A stretch of 64,000 nt of DNA. Origin: Nesterenkonia lutea. Its GTDB lineage: Bacteria > Actinomycetota > Actinomycetes > Actinomycetales > Micrococcaceae. Where the stretch lies: contig NZ_JADBED010000001.1 of the NCBI RefSeq assembly GCF_014873955.1, forward strand, positions 62,001 through 126,000. Reading direction: 5' to 3'. The notes beneath the pieces are model-generated. The model had not been told where the DNA came from, ran no database searches, and was given only the letters and a program-made list of their open reading frames with translations. Positions 26,527-34,339 of the stretch are shown in pieces (the stretch's first letter is position 1; the number at the start of each line of letters is the position of its first letter). The position numbers were made by a program, and so were the translations under genes.

Positions 26527-27789
26527 CTACAGCAGGGGTCGAAACGGAATGAGGGCGAATTCGGTGGCTCGCGCCAGCGGGTTGCGATCCCGCCATTGTC
26601 GTGGGTCCACGACTTCACAATGAGCGGCGTCGCTGCGGAAGACCTTCTCCATCTCGGCGGCGAATCCCTGGTGGATGATCTCTACATTGGATTCGTAGTT
26701 GAAGGAGAGGGAGAGCCGGTCGATGTTGGCCGTGCCGATGGTGGACCACTCGCCGTCGATCGTGGCCGTCTTGGAGTGCATCATCGAGCTGGTGTAGAGC
26801 AGGATCGAGATGCCCGAGTCGAGCAACTGTCCGTAGAACCCCCGCGAGACCCAGTCGCCCAGCACATGATTCGAGTTCTTGGGCAGCATCACCTGCACGT
26901 CGACTCCACGCTCCGCCGCCCGCTGCAGCGCACCCAGGATCTGCTGATCAGGGATGAAGTAGGGCGTGGAGATCAGCACGTGATGCTGTGCGCGCTCGAT
27001 CGCCTTCAGATACATGTTGCGGATCGGGTAGACCAGATCCATCGGCAGGTTGGCGGCCACCTGCACGGTCGGGTCCCAACTGCTCGGAGGCGCCCAGGGG
27101 ATCTGCTCCTCAAGGGGTCGATCCTCATTCCACTTCCGTGCGATGGTCTGACGCAGTCCGCCGGCAGTGGGTCCGATCTCGCGCAGGTGGGTGTCGCGCC
27201 ATTCGCGGGCGAAGAGCGAGCCGATGTTGTAGCCGCCCACGAAACTGGTCTTGTTGTCGACTACCAGCACTTTGGAATGGTTGACCGCGGTGTAGCGCAG
27301 CGGTCCCTTCCAGGCCTTCCGGATGATCGCAGGCAGCCGGTACACCTCTATGTTGTCAGTGAGCTGACGGTAGAAGGAGCCTGGCACCACGAGGTTCGCG
27401 AAACCGTCATAGGTGATGTAGACGGCGACGCCGCGGTCGGCGGCGGCGTTGAACGCGTCGACGAACCGCTGGCCCACCTCGTCGTTCTTCCAGATGTAGG
27501 CCTCCATGAAGACCGAATCCTGAGCGCCGTCGATAGCTTCGATCATGTCTTGGTACAGAGAGGCACCATCGGTGTAGATGCTCAGCTGCGATTCTTCGAC
27601 CTGGGCGTGGAAGGTGCCCGGCCGGGGCGCCCGCCGGTGCTTGCGCCCTCTGCGTTTTACCAGGTCCACGGCCACCGCGGAGACGGCCGCGACGGCGGGG
27701 ACCATGAGTGCCGCCCCCGCGACCTTAGGGGCGGCACGGAGCAGAACCCGTCTAGGACTCTTGCGGGGAAGCAGATCAGGAGGCTTCAT
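26527..27789 (-). CDS. phospholipase-D-like / cardiolipin synthase family protein
   Basis: 420-residue PLD-superfamily protein with an N-terminal hydrophobic segment (about 20-40) that should anchor it in the membrane. Two HKD motifs are intact: NHSKVLVVDNKTSFVGGYN in the first half and HSKTATIDGEWSTIGTANID in the second. Cardiolipin synthases have this architecture; other phosphatidyl transfers are possible. The ATG at 27789 precedes the KPPDLLPRKS membrane-entry region; the frame extends 24 codons further to 27861 without support. It diverges from the CBS gene cluster. Confidence 0.87.
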   Translation of the reverse strand: MKPPDLLPRKSPRRVLLRAAPKVAGAALMVPAVAAVSAVAVDLVKRRGRKHRRAPRPGTFHAQVEESQLSIYTDGASLYQDMIEAIDGAQDSVFMEAYIWKNDEVGQRFVDAFNAAADRGVAVYITYDGFANLVVPGSFYRQLTDNIEVYRLPAIIRKAWKGPLRYTAVNHSKVLVVDNKTSFVGGYNIGSLFAREWRDTHLREIGPTAGGLRQTIARKWNEDRPLEEQIPWAPPSSWDPTVQVAANLPMDLVYPIRNMYLKAIERAQHHVLISTPYFIPDQQILGALQRAAERGVDVQVMLPKNSNHVLGDWVSRGFYGQLLDSGISILLYTSSMMHSKTATIDGEWSTIGTANIDRLSLSFNYESNVEIIHQGFAAEMEKVFRSDAAHCEVVDPRQWRDRNPLARATEFALIPFRPLL

Positions 27790-27910
27790 GGTCCGACTGT
27801 AGTCGTACCTACCGGCGGGGACCGGTCGGGCCGACTCTTCGAGAACGACGGTCCCCATCATGCACGCAACGGGTCTCCGACAAGAGCTTTACCTGGATCG
27901 GTCGGGACAC

Positions 27911-27916
27911 TAGCCT
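27911..27916 (+). promoter_or_regulatory. possible -10 box of the CBS gene cluster
   Basis: TAGCCT in ACTAGCCTG, about 50 bases before the small leader frame at 27966. The -35 is not clear. Confidence 0.3.
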
Positions 27917-27965
27917 GAGGTCAGCTCTAGCCACGGGCGTTTGGAACTCATTTCAAGGACTGGCT

Positions 27966-28088
27966 ATGAAGCGAAACCTTCGCGCCGACACCGGCGCTGC
28001 GGCTACTTCAGGCCCCTCCTGCCAGGAGCCACGGGATGCCTCGCGTAGGACCCCCGGCGGTTCTGGTCCACGTGGAAGGAAGCACTGA
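27966..28088 (+). CDS. possible 40-residue leader peptide upstream of the CBS gene
   Basis: ATG at 27966, preceded by AAGGA at a 7-base gap, opens a 40-codon frame rich in Arg, Gly, Ala and Ser. Its TGA overlaps the CBS-protein ATG as TGATG. The coupling and ribosome site make it a plausible small gene or translated leader. Composition alone does not prove it. Confidence 0.35.
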   Translation: MKRNLRADTGAAATSGPSCQEPRDASRRTPGGSGPRGRKH

Positions 28089-28516
28089 TGAATACTCTCA
28101 TCCGCGATCTCCTGAGGCCCGTTGGCCACTCTGTCTGTGAGACCCAGTCAGTCGATGCGGCATTTCGATCTCTGAACATCACGCAGGCAGACGAAGTCGT
28201 GGTCCGTGACCTCTTTGACCGGCCGTTGGGCTTCGTTACTCGTGAGGACATCGAGAGGTTCAAGGACGCACGTCCACGGGACTGGGCACGCAAGTGTTGC
28301 GCCCAGCTCGTCGACCGCATGCCCTCGCTGCTGAACCCAGAAGACCCACTCGAGTCGGCCGTCGAGTATTACAGGGACTACGGGATCCGGCCCCTGGTGA
28401 TCTCTTCCCAGAGCGAGGCAGTGGGAGTCTTGCACCCCACCGATGTCTTTCAGTGGTGCGCGCAGCACGACGCCAACCTGGTCGAGGAGCTGGCCCACAG
28501 AGCGTTACCCGCATGA
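28088..28516 (+). CDS. CBS-domain-pair protein
   Basis: 142-residue soluble protein made of two CBS motifs (about 5-60 and 70-130; ADEVVVRDLFDRPLGFVTRED and RPLVISSQSEAVGVLHPTDV). CBS pairs bind adenosine nucleotides or other small ligands and usually sense energy or redox state. GGAAGGA lies before the ATG. It is followed 68 bases later by a membrane protein gene and then manganese catalase on the same strand, so it may belong to a stress operon. Confidence 0.82.
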   Translation: MNTLIRDLLRPVGHSVCETQSVDAAFRSLNITQADEVVVRDLFDRPLGFVTREDIERFKDARPRDWARKCCAQLVDRMPSLLNPEDPLESAVEYYRDYGIRPLVISSQSEAVGVLHPTDVFQWCAQHDANLVEELAHRALPA

Positions 28517-28584
28517 CGAGCACACACAGCCGGCGTCCAGGTCCCGTTTCGGAGCCGTCCAGTCATCCTTCGGAGGGTGGCACT

Positions 28585-29715
28585 ATGAGTTCCCAGCAGA
28601 AGTACCGCCTGATCGTCGTCGCGGATCCCGGAGTGCCGTCGCGGCGGGTGCGCAGCGTGGAGGAGTCGTTTGCGGAGCAGGCTCAGCAACTCGTGGCAGG
28701 TGAACTCGAGGTCAGTGTGGAGACCAGGACCGTGAGGATGCGTTCTGACGAGACTCTGGACATCACCGCCATGCGTGAACTCGATTCTGCCCACTTGAAG
28801 GCAGATGCAGTGCTGGTGCTCACGGAGGTTCCTCGCTACGTCGAGGAAAAGCCCCTGGTGGCAGAAGTCTTCCCGGAAGAGTCCGCGGCGGTGATTTCGT
28901 GTCCGAGCCTGGGAGCGTGGCGGACCAAACATCGGATCCAGGCCGCCTTCCTGGACTGTGTACGCCAACTGCTGCCCAGCGCAGACCCGAACGCTCAGGA
29001 GGATTCCAGCGGCCTCGGGGGACCGTGGAAGCCCGCAGCCGAGGGTGATAGCTCCAGACTTTTTGCGCGCTCCTGGACTGGTGCCCCCCGGATGGTTCTG
29101 GGAATGACGGCGGCGAACAATCCGTGGCGAACCGCTCCGAAGCTTTCGCGGGCGTTGGCTGCGGCTTCGGCCACCGGGGCTTTCGGCATCTTCTACAGCT
29201 CGGTCTGGCAGATGGCCGAGGCGCTGAGCCTGGGACGGCTGCTGATGATCGCTGCGACCGCGATCATCAGCATGGTGGCGTGGCTGATCGTGATGAACCA
29301 GCTCTGGGACAAGCCGGTGCATCAGCGGCTGAGGCGCGTCGTCGCCCTCTATAACGGCTCGACGATCCTGACCTTGTTGATCTGCGTCACCATGTTGTAC
29401 CTGGCCCTGGTGGCACTGATCTTGATCGGCGGGCTGGTGATCATCGAACCCGGGTTCATGAGCGAGACCATCGGCACAGACGTCGGATTCACCAGCTATC
29501 TCGACATCGCCTGGCTCAGCGCAGCCCTGGGAGTCATCGCCGGCGCGATCGGGTCCACCTTCGACTCCAACACCGACGTGCGCCAGCTCACCCACGGGCA
29601 GCGGGAACGGCAGCGCCGCCAGGACGAGGAACTCGACCATAGTCGAGGTGCCGAGCTCAACGACTACACCGATGGCCAGAGCGTGCCCAGAACAGTGCTC
29701 CGCCCGGAGCAGTGA
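28585..29715 (+). CDS. membrane protein with unknown N-terminal domain and C-terminal helices
   Basis: 376 residues. The N-terminal ~150 residues form a soluble alpha/beta-like domain (YRLIVVADPGVPSRRVRS; ADAVLVLTEVPRYV; SAAVISCPSLGAWRTK). From about 190 there are four to five hydrophobic segments with polar loops, ending in a Gln/Arg-rich tail (THGQRERQRRQDEEL). I do not recognise a characterised family. Start ATG at 28585 with GGAGGG 7 bases upstream. A truncated copy of its 3' end lies at 32960-33070. Probably co-transcribed with the CBS gene. Confidence 0.75.
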   Translation: MSSQQKYRLIVVADPGVPSRRVRSVEESFAEQAQQLVAGELEVSVETRTVRMRSDETLDITAMRELDSAHLKADAVLVLTEVPRYVEEKPLVAEVFPEESAAVISCPSLGAWRTKHRIQAAFLDCVRQLLPSADPNAQEDSSGLGGPWKPAAEGDSSRLFARSWTGAPRMVLGMTAANNPWRTAPKLSRALAAASATGAFGIFYSSVWQMAEALSLGRLLMIAATAIISMVAWLIVMNQLWDKPVHQRLRRVVALYNGSTILTLLICVTMLYLALVALILIGGLVIIEPGFMSETIGTDVGFTSYLDIAWLSAALGVIAGAIGSTFDSNTDVRQLTHGQRERQRRQDEELDHSRGAELNDYTDGQSVPRTVLRPEQ

Positions 29716-29839
29716 CCACTCACGGCGCGCCTATTCCGAAGCTTCTCCAGACGGAGGTGATCAGACACTAGACAACGCATCACAGGCCAGTCTCAGCAGC
29801 CAAACATTTCGATAGTTGTTCTTTCTCTCGGGAGGTCCT

Positions 29840-30721
29840 ATGTTCTACCACAAGAAGGCCCTGCAGTATCGAGCTACACCGGAGAAGCCCGACGCGGTCT
29901 ACGCGCGCAAGCTCCAGGAGGTCATCGGCGGTCAGTACGGTGAGATCACCGTGGCCATGCAGTACAGCTTCCAGGCCTGGAACTCGCACATCCCCGGCAA
30001 GTACCGTGACCTGCTCTTCTCCACTGCGGCCGAGGAGTTCGGTCACGTGGAGATGCTCGCGACCATGGTGGCCCAGCTGCTGGAAAAGGCCCCGCAGGGG
30101 ATCACCGATGAGGCCGTCCAGAACGACCCGACGGTGGCGGCGGTGGTCGGTGGCATGGACGTCCAGGACGGGATCGTCGCCGGTGCCGGAGCGCGTCCGG
30201 TCGACAGCAACGGGAACCCGTGGAACGCGGGCTATGTGACCGCCAGCGGCAACCTGTTGGCTGACTTCACCTCGAACATCAATGCGGAGATGCAGGGCCG
30301 GACCCAGGTGGCTCGGCTGTATCACCAGACAGATGATCCCGGGGTGCGGGATCTGCTGTCCTTCCTGCTCGCCCGGGACACCCATCACCAGAATCAGTGG
30401 CTGGCGGCGGCACGGGAGCTGCAGGAGCAGGGCATCGAGGAGCTGCCGGTGCCGAGCAACTTCCCGATCAAGCAGGAACACCGCGAGTATTCCTACCAGG
30501 CGATCAACTTCTCCGATGGTGCGTCCATGGCAGAGGGTCCGTGGGCTTCGGGGCCGAGTCCTGATGGTCTGGGGGAGTTCACCTACGTAGAGACGCCGAT
30601 GGACGGCGTGCCGATCCCGCCTCCGACCCACCCTGATGCCCGGTTCTATGGCACCACCGAGTTGCCGAACAAGGTCGAGAAGACCGCCGGAGCAGTGCAG
30701 GACAAACTCAACAAAGAATGA
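29840..30721 (+). CDS. manganese catalase
   Basis: Non-haem dimanganese catalase that breaks down H2O2 to water and O2 in the cytoplasm. 293 residues. Ligands are visible in a ferritin-like bundle: Glu35 (GQYGEITVAMQ), Glu66 and His69 (AAEEFGHVEML), Glu150 (NINAEMQGR) and a His at 182/183 (ARDTHHQNQW). The start is ATG 29840, preceded by GGGAGGTCCT; a frame from 29816 is upstream leader. A decayed copy of the leader and first codons appears at 33094-33136. Part of the oxidative-stress content of the block. Confidence 0.95.
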   Translation: MFYHKKALQYRATPEKPDAVYARKLQEVIGGQYGEITVAMQYSFQAWNSHIPGKYRDLLFSTAAEEFGHVEMLATMVAQLLEKAPQGITDEAVQNDPTVAAVVGGMDVQDGIVAGAGARPVDSNGNPWNAGYVTASGNLLADFTSNINAEMQGRTQVARLYHQTDDPGVRDLLSFLLARDTHHQNQWLAAARELQEQGIEELPVPSNFPIKQEHREYSYQAINFSDGASMAEGPWASGPSPDGLGEFTYVETPMDGVPIPPPTHPDARFYGTTELPNKVEKTAGAVQDKLNKE

Positions 30722-30786
30722 GTGTCTGAGCCGCCGCGCCAAGGCGCACCGAGGGCAGGCCGGTCCCGAAAGCCGGTCCAGAAGGC

Positions 30787-30818
30787 TGGTCCCGTCGGCT
30801 CACCAGCCGGCGGGACCA
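30787..30818 (+). terminator. hairpin downstream of manganese catalase
   Basis: TGGTCCCGTCGGC pairs with GCCGGCGGGACCA with one T-G pair around a 6-base loop, 65 bases past the stop codon. Confidence 0.6.
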
Positions 30819-30901
30819 GTGACGCGCCGACGCCAGTGGCGTGTCCGGGACTGAGTCCCAGGAAGGATCGCCCAGGAAGGAAAACACTCGGGTGCCGGGG
30901 G

Positions 30902-30931
30902 TTGTGTCGGCCGGGGGTGTGCTCCTAGCGT
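30902..30931 (+). promoter_or_regulatory. promoter of the second KGG gene
   Basis: TTGTGT, 18 bases, TAGCGT, matching the first KGG promoter in elements, spacing and flanks. Leader of about 65 bases. Confidence 0.5.
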
Positions 30932-31000
30932 GGAGGACAGAGGCACAGCCTCAAACATCTGTCTCAGACGAGACCGGAACGAACAGGTTAGGAGATTGGC

Positions 31001-31327
31001 ATGGCTGATCAGAACAACCCAGGACAGTTCGGCAACCGTAACGACACCGAGCAGCAGGCCAGCAAGGGCGGCCAGGAAAGCACCGGCAGCTTCGGTGAGA
31101 AGAACGCCGCTGACCCCAGCCAGGAGGGCCAGAAGGGGGGTCAGGAGAGCACCGGCAGCTTTGGTGACTCCAACTCGGCTGATCCGAGCCAGGAGGGCCA
31201 GAAGGGCGGTCAGGAGAGCACCGGCAGCTTCGGTGACTCCAACTCGGCTGACCCCAGCCAGGCAGGGCAGAAGGGTGCCCAGGCCCAGTCCACTGAGGAC
31301 AAGGCCAAGGGCGGCCGCAACAGCTGA
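31001..31327 (+). CDS. KGG-motif (GsiB-like) stress protein, three repeat units
   Basis: 108-residue hydrophilic, probably disordered protein. Residues 22-90 are three consecutive 23-residue units beginning KGGQESTGSFG and ending SQEGQ or SQAGQ. Its first ~20 residues and its end (KGAQAQSTEDKAKGGRNS) match the 62-residue paralogue. KGG-repeat proteins of the GsiB type accumulate under general stress; a protective hydrophilin-like role is inferred. Ribosome site TTAGGAGATTGGC before the ATG. Confidence 0.88.
   Translation: MADQNNPGQFGNRNDTEQQASKGGQESTGSFGEKNAADPSQEGQKGGQESTGSFGDSNSADPSQEGQKGGQESTGSFGDSNSADPSQAGQKGAQAQSTEDKAKGGRNS
31064..31270 (+). repeat. three in-frame 69-bp tandem repeats in the KGG gene
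   Basis: Units at 31064-31132, 31133-31201 and 31202-31270, each coding 23 residues. Units two and three are nearly identical in protein and close in DNA; unit one differs (GEKNAADPS). Only one equivalent unit is present in the paralogue. Confidence 0.85.
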
Positions 31328-31342
31328 CCCGCTGCGAACCGG

Positions 31343-31376
31343 TTCGGCGAGGAGGGATATGTCTCTCCTCGCCGAA
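31343..31376 (+). terminator. hairpin after the second KGG gene
   Basis: TTCGGCGAGGAG pairs with CTCCTCGCCGAA around a 10-base loop, followed by TTGCGTTAAG, similar to the end of the first KGG hairpin. Confidence 0.65.
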
Positions 31377-31675
31377 TTGCGTTAAGCGCCAGTGCGCCTG
31401 CTACCCACGAACCTTCGTTATTGCCTTCGACTATGCGAACACCCAAGCGATTGAAGAGGTGCCTGGATTCACCGCGGTCGTCACGGTGGAGGGCCTCGCC
31501 GAGGAGATCCGACAAGGCGGAACGGGTCATCGGCCGAAGCTTCCCCGAGGGAGACTATAAGACGCTATCCGGTCTGCCGATGGCCAGGAGGGGTCCCTGC
31601 TGATCGAAGGGCAGGAGGTCCGTGTGAAGCCTCCTGGCGGATCCCGCGGACTTCGCAAAGTCCTCCCCGTTGTTC
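31377..31675. other. 300-base stretch with a possible coding remnant
   Basis: From 31384 to 31560 one plus-strand frame reads like protein (VIAFDYANTQAIEEVPGF, then EGLAEEIRQGG) and ends at TAA. It lacks a start codon with a ribosome site and I do not recognise it. It may be a scar of a lost gene. The rest shows nothing clear. Confidence 0.3.
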
Positions 31676-32242
31676 TCAGCCGTCGCGGCCGGTGAGCTTG
31701 TCCCTCAATCGGTCGACCATGCCCACGCCGGGTCCGACGCTCTTGTGGAACAGCTCGGAATGTGGGGCGTTCGGGTGGGGTCGGGTGGGAGCAATCTTCT
31801 TCGCGTTCTCCACCTTCTTGCCCATTTTGATAAGCGCGTCACGCGGGACGTGGGTCCGCAGTTTGGGGAACTGGTCATCCTCTTCGTCACTGGCGTGGTG
31901 ATCGAGCAGCTTCTCCAGTTGCCCGACCAATTCCATGAAGACGGGATCTGACGCCTCGACGTCTTCCATGCGCTTCATGAGGTCGACCAGCTCGTCATGT
32001 TCCTTCTTGTCGTGCTCGACTTCATCCTTGCCGTTCGGCACATGCTCCTCGATGGTCGGGTAGACGATCATCTCTTCAGCCACGGAGTGCCGCATCACCT
32101 CGGCGATGAGTGTATCCGCGAGGTCTCGGCGCTTCTCCGCGTCGGGCGTTCCCTCAATCTGCCGGAGCAGACGCAACATGTCATTGTGGTCCTCAGTGAG
32201 AACGTCGACGACGTCTCTGTCTGCCTGGGTAGTGTCGGACAT
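31676..32242 (-). CDS. hemerythrin HHE-domain protein
   Basis: 188-residue protein with a four-helix HHE/hemerythrin domain. Iron-ligand-type residues are in LTEDHNDMLRLL, MRHSVAEEMIVYP, EHDKKEHDELVDLM and LDHHASDEEDDQFP. A basic Pro/His tail follows. Such proteins bind di-iron and are linked to oxygen, NO or peroxide handling. Start ATG 32242 with AAGGAGATTGTC upstream, almost the same leader as the KGG genes; the frame extends to 32569 without support. It is divergent from the metallophosphatase remnant. Confidence 0.88.
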   Translation of the reverse strand: MSDTTQADRDVVDVLTEDHNDMLRLLRQIEGTPDAEKRRDLADTLIAEVMRHSVAEEMIVYPTIEEHVPNGKDEVEHDKKEHDELVDLMKRMEDVEASDPVFMELVGQLEKLLDHHASDEEDDQFPKLRTHVPRDALIKMGKKVENAKKIAPTRPHPNAPHSELFHKSVGPGVGMVDRLRDKLTGRDG

Positions 32243-32370
32243 GACAATCTCCTTCAGTTGGCGTGACCAGCGAAGAGCAGCGCCCATGCTCTGAACGAGT
32301 CTGGCTGGGAACTTCTTTTCAACTGGCGTGACACGATGTGCTTCTCTTTTCGACCCTAGTGCAACAAGAA

Positions 32371-32784
32371 TCGTGGTTCTAGGATCGCGTGACGTCTGCC
32401 GGGCGCCAGCGCGTGACGGAAAGACGACACACCGCGGCGTAACTGCTTCATCTGTCACACGTTTGCTGGAGCCGCTGACCGGGGCAGGGATCCCGGTGGA
32501 TGCAGCGATGGCGACCACGACTACGCCGTCGGGGCTGTGGAGGAACTGACCAGCGTCTTTGAGGACCAAGACGTCAAAGTCCTAGCCGACGAAGCGAGCG
32601 CGATTCCCGCGCCAGGCTCCCGGAGCGCACCCGGGTTGCACGTGGCGGGCATCGGGCCCACCTCGGTGGGTGAGGCCAACCCGTTGAAGGCCCTCGAGCC
32701 GGTTCCGAGGAAGCTTGGCAGATCGCCCTGCCCGTACGGTCCACGCCCCACCCCAGCCAGTCGCCATTGAGCTGCGCCCGGCCT
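32371..32784 (+). pseudogene. internally deleted metallophosphoesterase copy
   Basis: Relic of a paralogue of the intact gene at 39565-40503. The first ~85 bases match the intact gene's promoter region (TTCTAGGATCGCG, then GACGTCTGCCGGGCGCCAG). These join directly to the middle of the coding region (TGCTGGAGCCGCTGACCGGG). After KALEPVP-type sequence there is a second deletion to the AGATCGC segment, then the gene's last codons (CCATTGAGCTGCGCCCGGCC). The catalytic N-terminal half is missing. Confidence 0.85.
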
Positions 32785-32849
32785 GAACCAGCCGGGCGCC
32801 CTGCTGCTGCTGTGGTCGGTATGCACGGACAAGCTGCTGGGCTCAGTTC

Positions 32850-32952
32850 GAGTTGAACTCTCGGGCCCGCACGGTGAGGGTCAGGGTCATCAGCAGCGCC
32901 CCGCCGGCGAGATTGCGGGCGGTCGCCAGCGCGATGTTGGTCCCCATGTCGC
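32850..32952 (-). pseudogene. 3' fragment of an FNT-channel gene
   Basis: Closely matches the 3' end of the intact FNT gene around 18990-19095, on the same strand: shared stretches include GCGGTCGCCAGCGCGATGTT and GGGTCAGGGTCATCAGCAGC against GGGTCAGCGTCATCAGCAGC. The rest of the gene is absent. Confidence 0.8.
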
Positions 32953-32959
32953 CCTCGTC

Positions 32960-33070
32960 CTATCGCCGGAGCGATCGTGTTCACCTGCGACTCCAACGCC
33001 TACGTGCACCAGCTCACCCACGGGCAGCGGGAACGGCAGCGCCGCCAGGACGAGGAACTGGCTCACAGTC
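32960..33070 (+). pseudogene. 3' fragment of the membrane protein gene next to catalase
   Basis: Matches about 29533-29640 of the intact gene at 28585: ATCGCCGG-CGATCG, GACTCCAACRCC, then a long identical run containing CAGCTCACCCACGGGCAGCG. The following bases diverge before the stop. Confidence 0.82.
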
Positions 33071-33093
33071 AGCCCAGCAACAATCGATTCCAC

Positions 33094-33136
33094 CAGTTGT
33101 TCTGTCTCTCCGGGGGTCCCATGTTCAGCGGTGGGA
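33094..33136 (+). pseudogene. leader and first codons of a manganese catalase copy
   Basis: AGTTGTTCTGTCTCTCCGGG, then GGTCCCATGTTC, compares with AGTTGTTCTTTCTCTCGGGA and GGTCCTATGTTC before the intact catalase. Similarity ends a few codons in. The order membrane protein then catalase is the same as in the intact cluster. Confidence 0.7.
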
Positions 33137-33208
33137 CGTCGAGGACCGGACAAGGGCAGCCGAAACAGCTGACCCGCAGGCAGGCGACCGTTTACATCGA
33201 ATGATGTA

Positions 33209-33214
33209 GCTAGT
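33209..33214. repeat. left target-site duplication of the IS481 element
   Basis: GCTAGT, repeated identically at 34316-34321 on the other side of the element. Confidence 0.85.
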
Positions 33215-34315
33215 TGTACTCGGCCACGACGTTGTTGACATGTGAAGAGGGCGGAGACCTCTTAGGTTGGTGGTTACCACACGCAGCCAACTGATCTAAG
33301 AGGTCTCCTTGTCTCACCGTACCGCCCGCCGCCCTGCGCTGAACCACAACTCCCGGCTGACCCCGCATGGCCGATTTCTGCTGGTCCAACGTGTCGCTGA
33401 TGGCCAGCCAGCAGCCCACGTCGCGAAGGAACTCGGCATCTCGCGCACTGCGGCCTACCGATGGCTGCGCCGCTACCGCGAAGAGGGCCCCACCGGCCTG
33501 GTCGACCGGTCTTCTCGACCACGACGCAGCCCCGGCGCCACCACACCGCAGAGGGTTCAGCAGGTGCTCCACGCACGCCAGCACCACCGGGAAGGCCCCG
33601 CAGACCTCTCCGTGCGCACAGGGGTACCGGCCCGCACGATCTCGCGAATCATCGCCCGCGCCGGGTGGCCCCGGCTCTGGGAGCTGGACCCGATCACCGG
33701 CGCCAGGATCCGAGCAGGTCGAGCCACCGAACGCCGCTACGAACATGCCAGCCCTGGGGATCTGCTGCATGTGGATGTGAAGAAGATCGGACGCATCCCC
33801 GACGGTGGCGGATGGCGAGCAGACCCAGGCCAGACGCGCGAAGTCCACAACACCGGGCGACAGCGGGTGGGTTTCGACTACATCCACGTGGCCGTCGATG
33901 ATCACTCCCGGCTCGCCTACGCCGAGGCGCTGCCCGATGAGACAGGGCAGACCTGTGCCGACTTCCTGGCCCGGGCGGCGGTGTTCATGGCCGCTCACGG
34001 GGCCCCGGTGAAACGAGTGATGACCGATAACGCGATGGCCTATACCCGGTCCCGAGCATTCCAGTCAGTGCTGGGGCGGCTCGGAGCGAAGCATCTGCGG
34101 ACCAAGCCGAGGCATCCGTGGCAGAACGGAAAGGCGGAGCGGTTCAACCGGACCTTGCAGGAGGGGTGGGCCTATCGGTGCCGCTACACCTCGACAGCTG
34201 ATCGGACGGCGGCTCTGGGGCCGTGGTTAGACTTCTATAACCACCTGCGCCGACACAGCGCCCTCGGAGGTCATCCGCCCATCACTCGCTGTCAACAAGC
34301 TCGTGGCTGAGTACA
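33215..34315 (+). mobile_element. IS481-family insertion sequence, intact
   Basis: 1101-bp element with 26-bp terminal inverted repeats at 33215-33240 and 34290-34315 (23 of 26 positions match; both begin TGTACTC) and a 6-bp target duplication GCTAGT. It encodes one full transposase. Intact ends and duplication suggest recent arrival, at the right edge of the gene-remnant strip. Confidence 0.92.
33309..34310 (+). CDS. IS481-family transposase
   Basis: 333-residue DDE transposase. N-terminal helix-turn-helix (VAKELGISRTAAYRWLRRYR, about 38-57), then an rve integrase core with DVKKIGRI (first Asp), HVAVDDHSRLAYAEALPDE, VMTDNAMAY (second Asp region) and KAERFNRTLQEGW (Glu). The apparent start is TTG at 33309 after AGAGG. 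The stop codon lies inside the right inverted repeat. Length is normal and no frameshift is seen, so the element may be active. Confidence 0.92.
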   Translation: MSHRTARRPALNHNSRLTPHGRFLLVQRVADGQPAAHVAKELGISRTAAYRWLRRYREEGPTGLVDRSSRPRRSPGATTPQRVQQVLHARQHHREGPADLSVRTGVPARTISRIIARAGWPRLWELDPITGARIRAGRATERRYEHASPGDLLHVDVKKIGRIPDGGGWRADPGQTREVHNTGRQRVGFDYIHVAVDDHSRLAYAEALPDETGQTCADFLARAAVFMAAHGAPVKRVMTDNAMAYTRSRAFQSVLGRLGAKHLRTKPRHPWQNGKAERFNRTLQEGWAYRCRYTSTADRTAALGPWLDFYNHLRRHSALGGHPPITRCQQARG

Positions 34316-34321
34316 GCTAGT
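34316..34321. repeat. right target-site duplication of the IS481 element
   Basis: GCTAGT, the partner of 33209-33214. Confidence 0.85.
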
Positions 34322-34339
34322 TCGCAGGCCGCTCTCCGT

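Noticed and set aside
26305-27918. 537-residue plus-strand frame
   Set aside because: Antisense to the phospholipase-D-like gene, whose two HKD motifs establish the minus strand as coding.
31064-31270. Tandem 69-bp repeats considered as a CRISPR-like array
   Set aside because: The repeats are contiguous, in frame and encode KGG units; there are no spacers.
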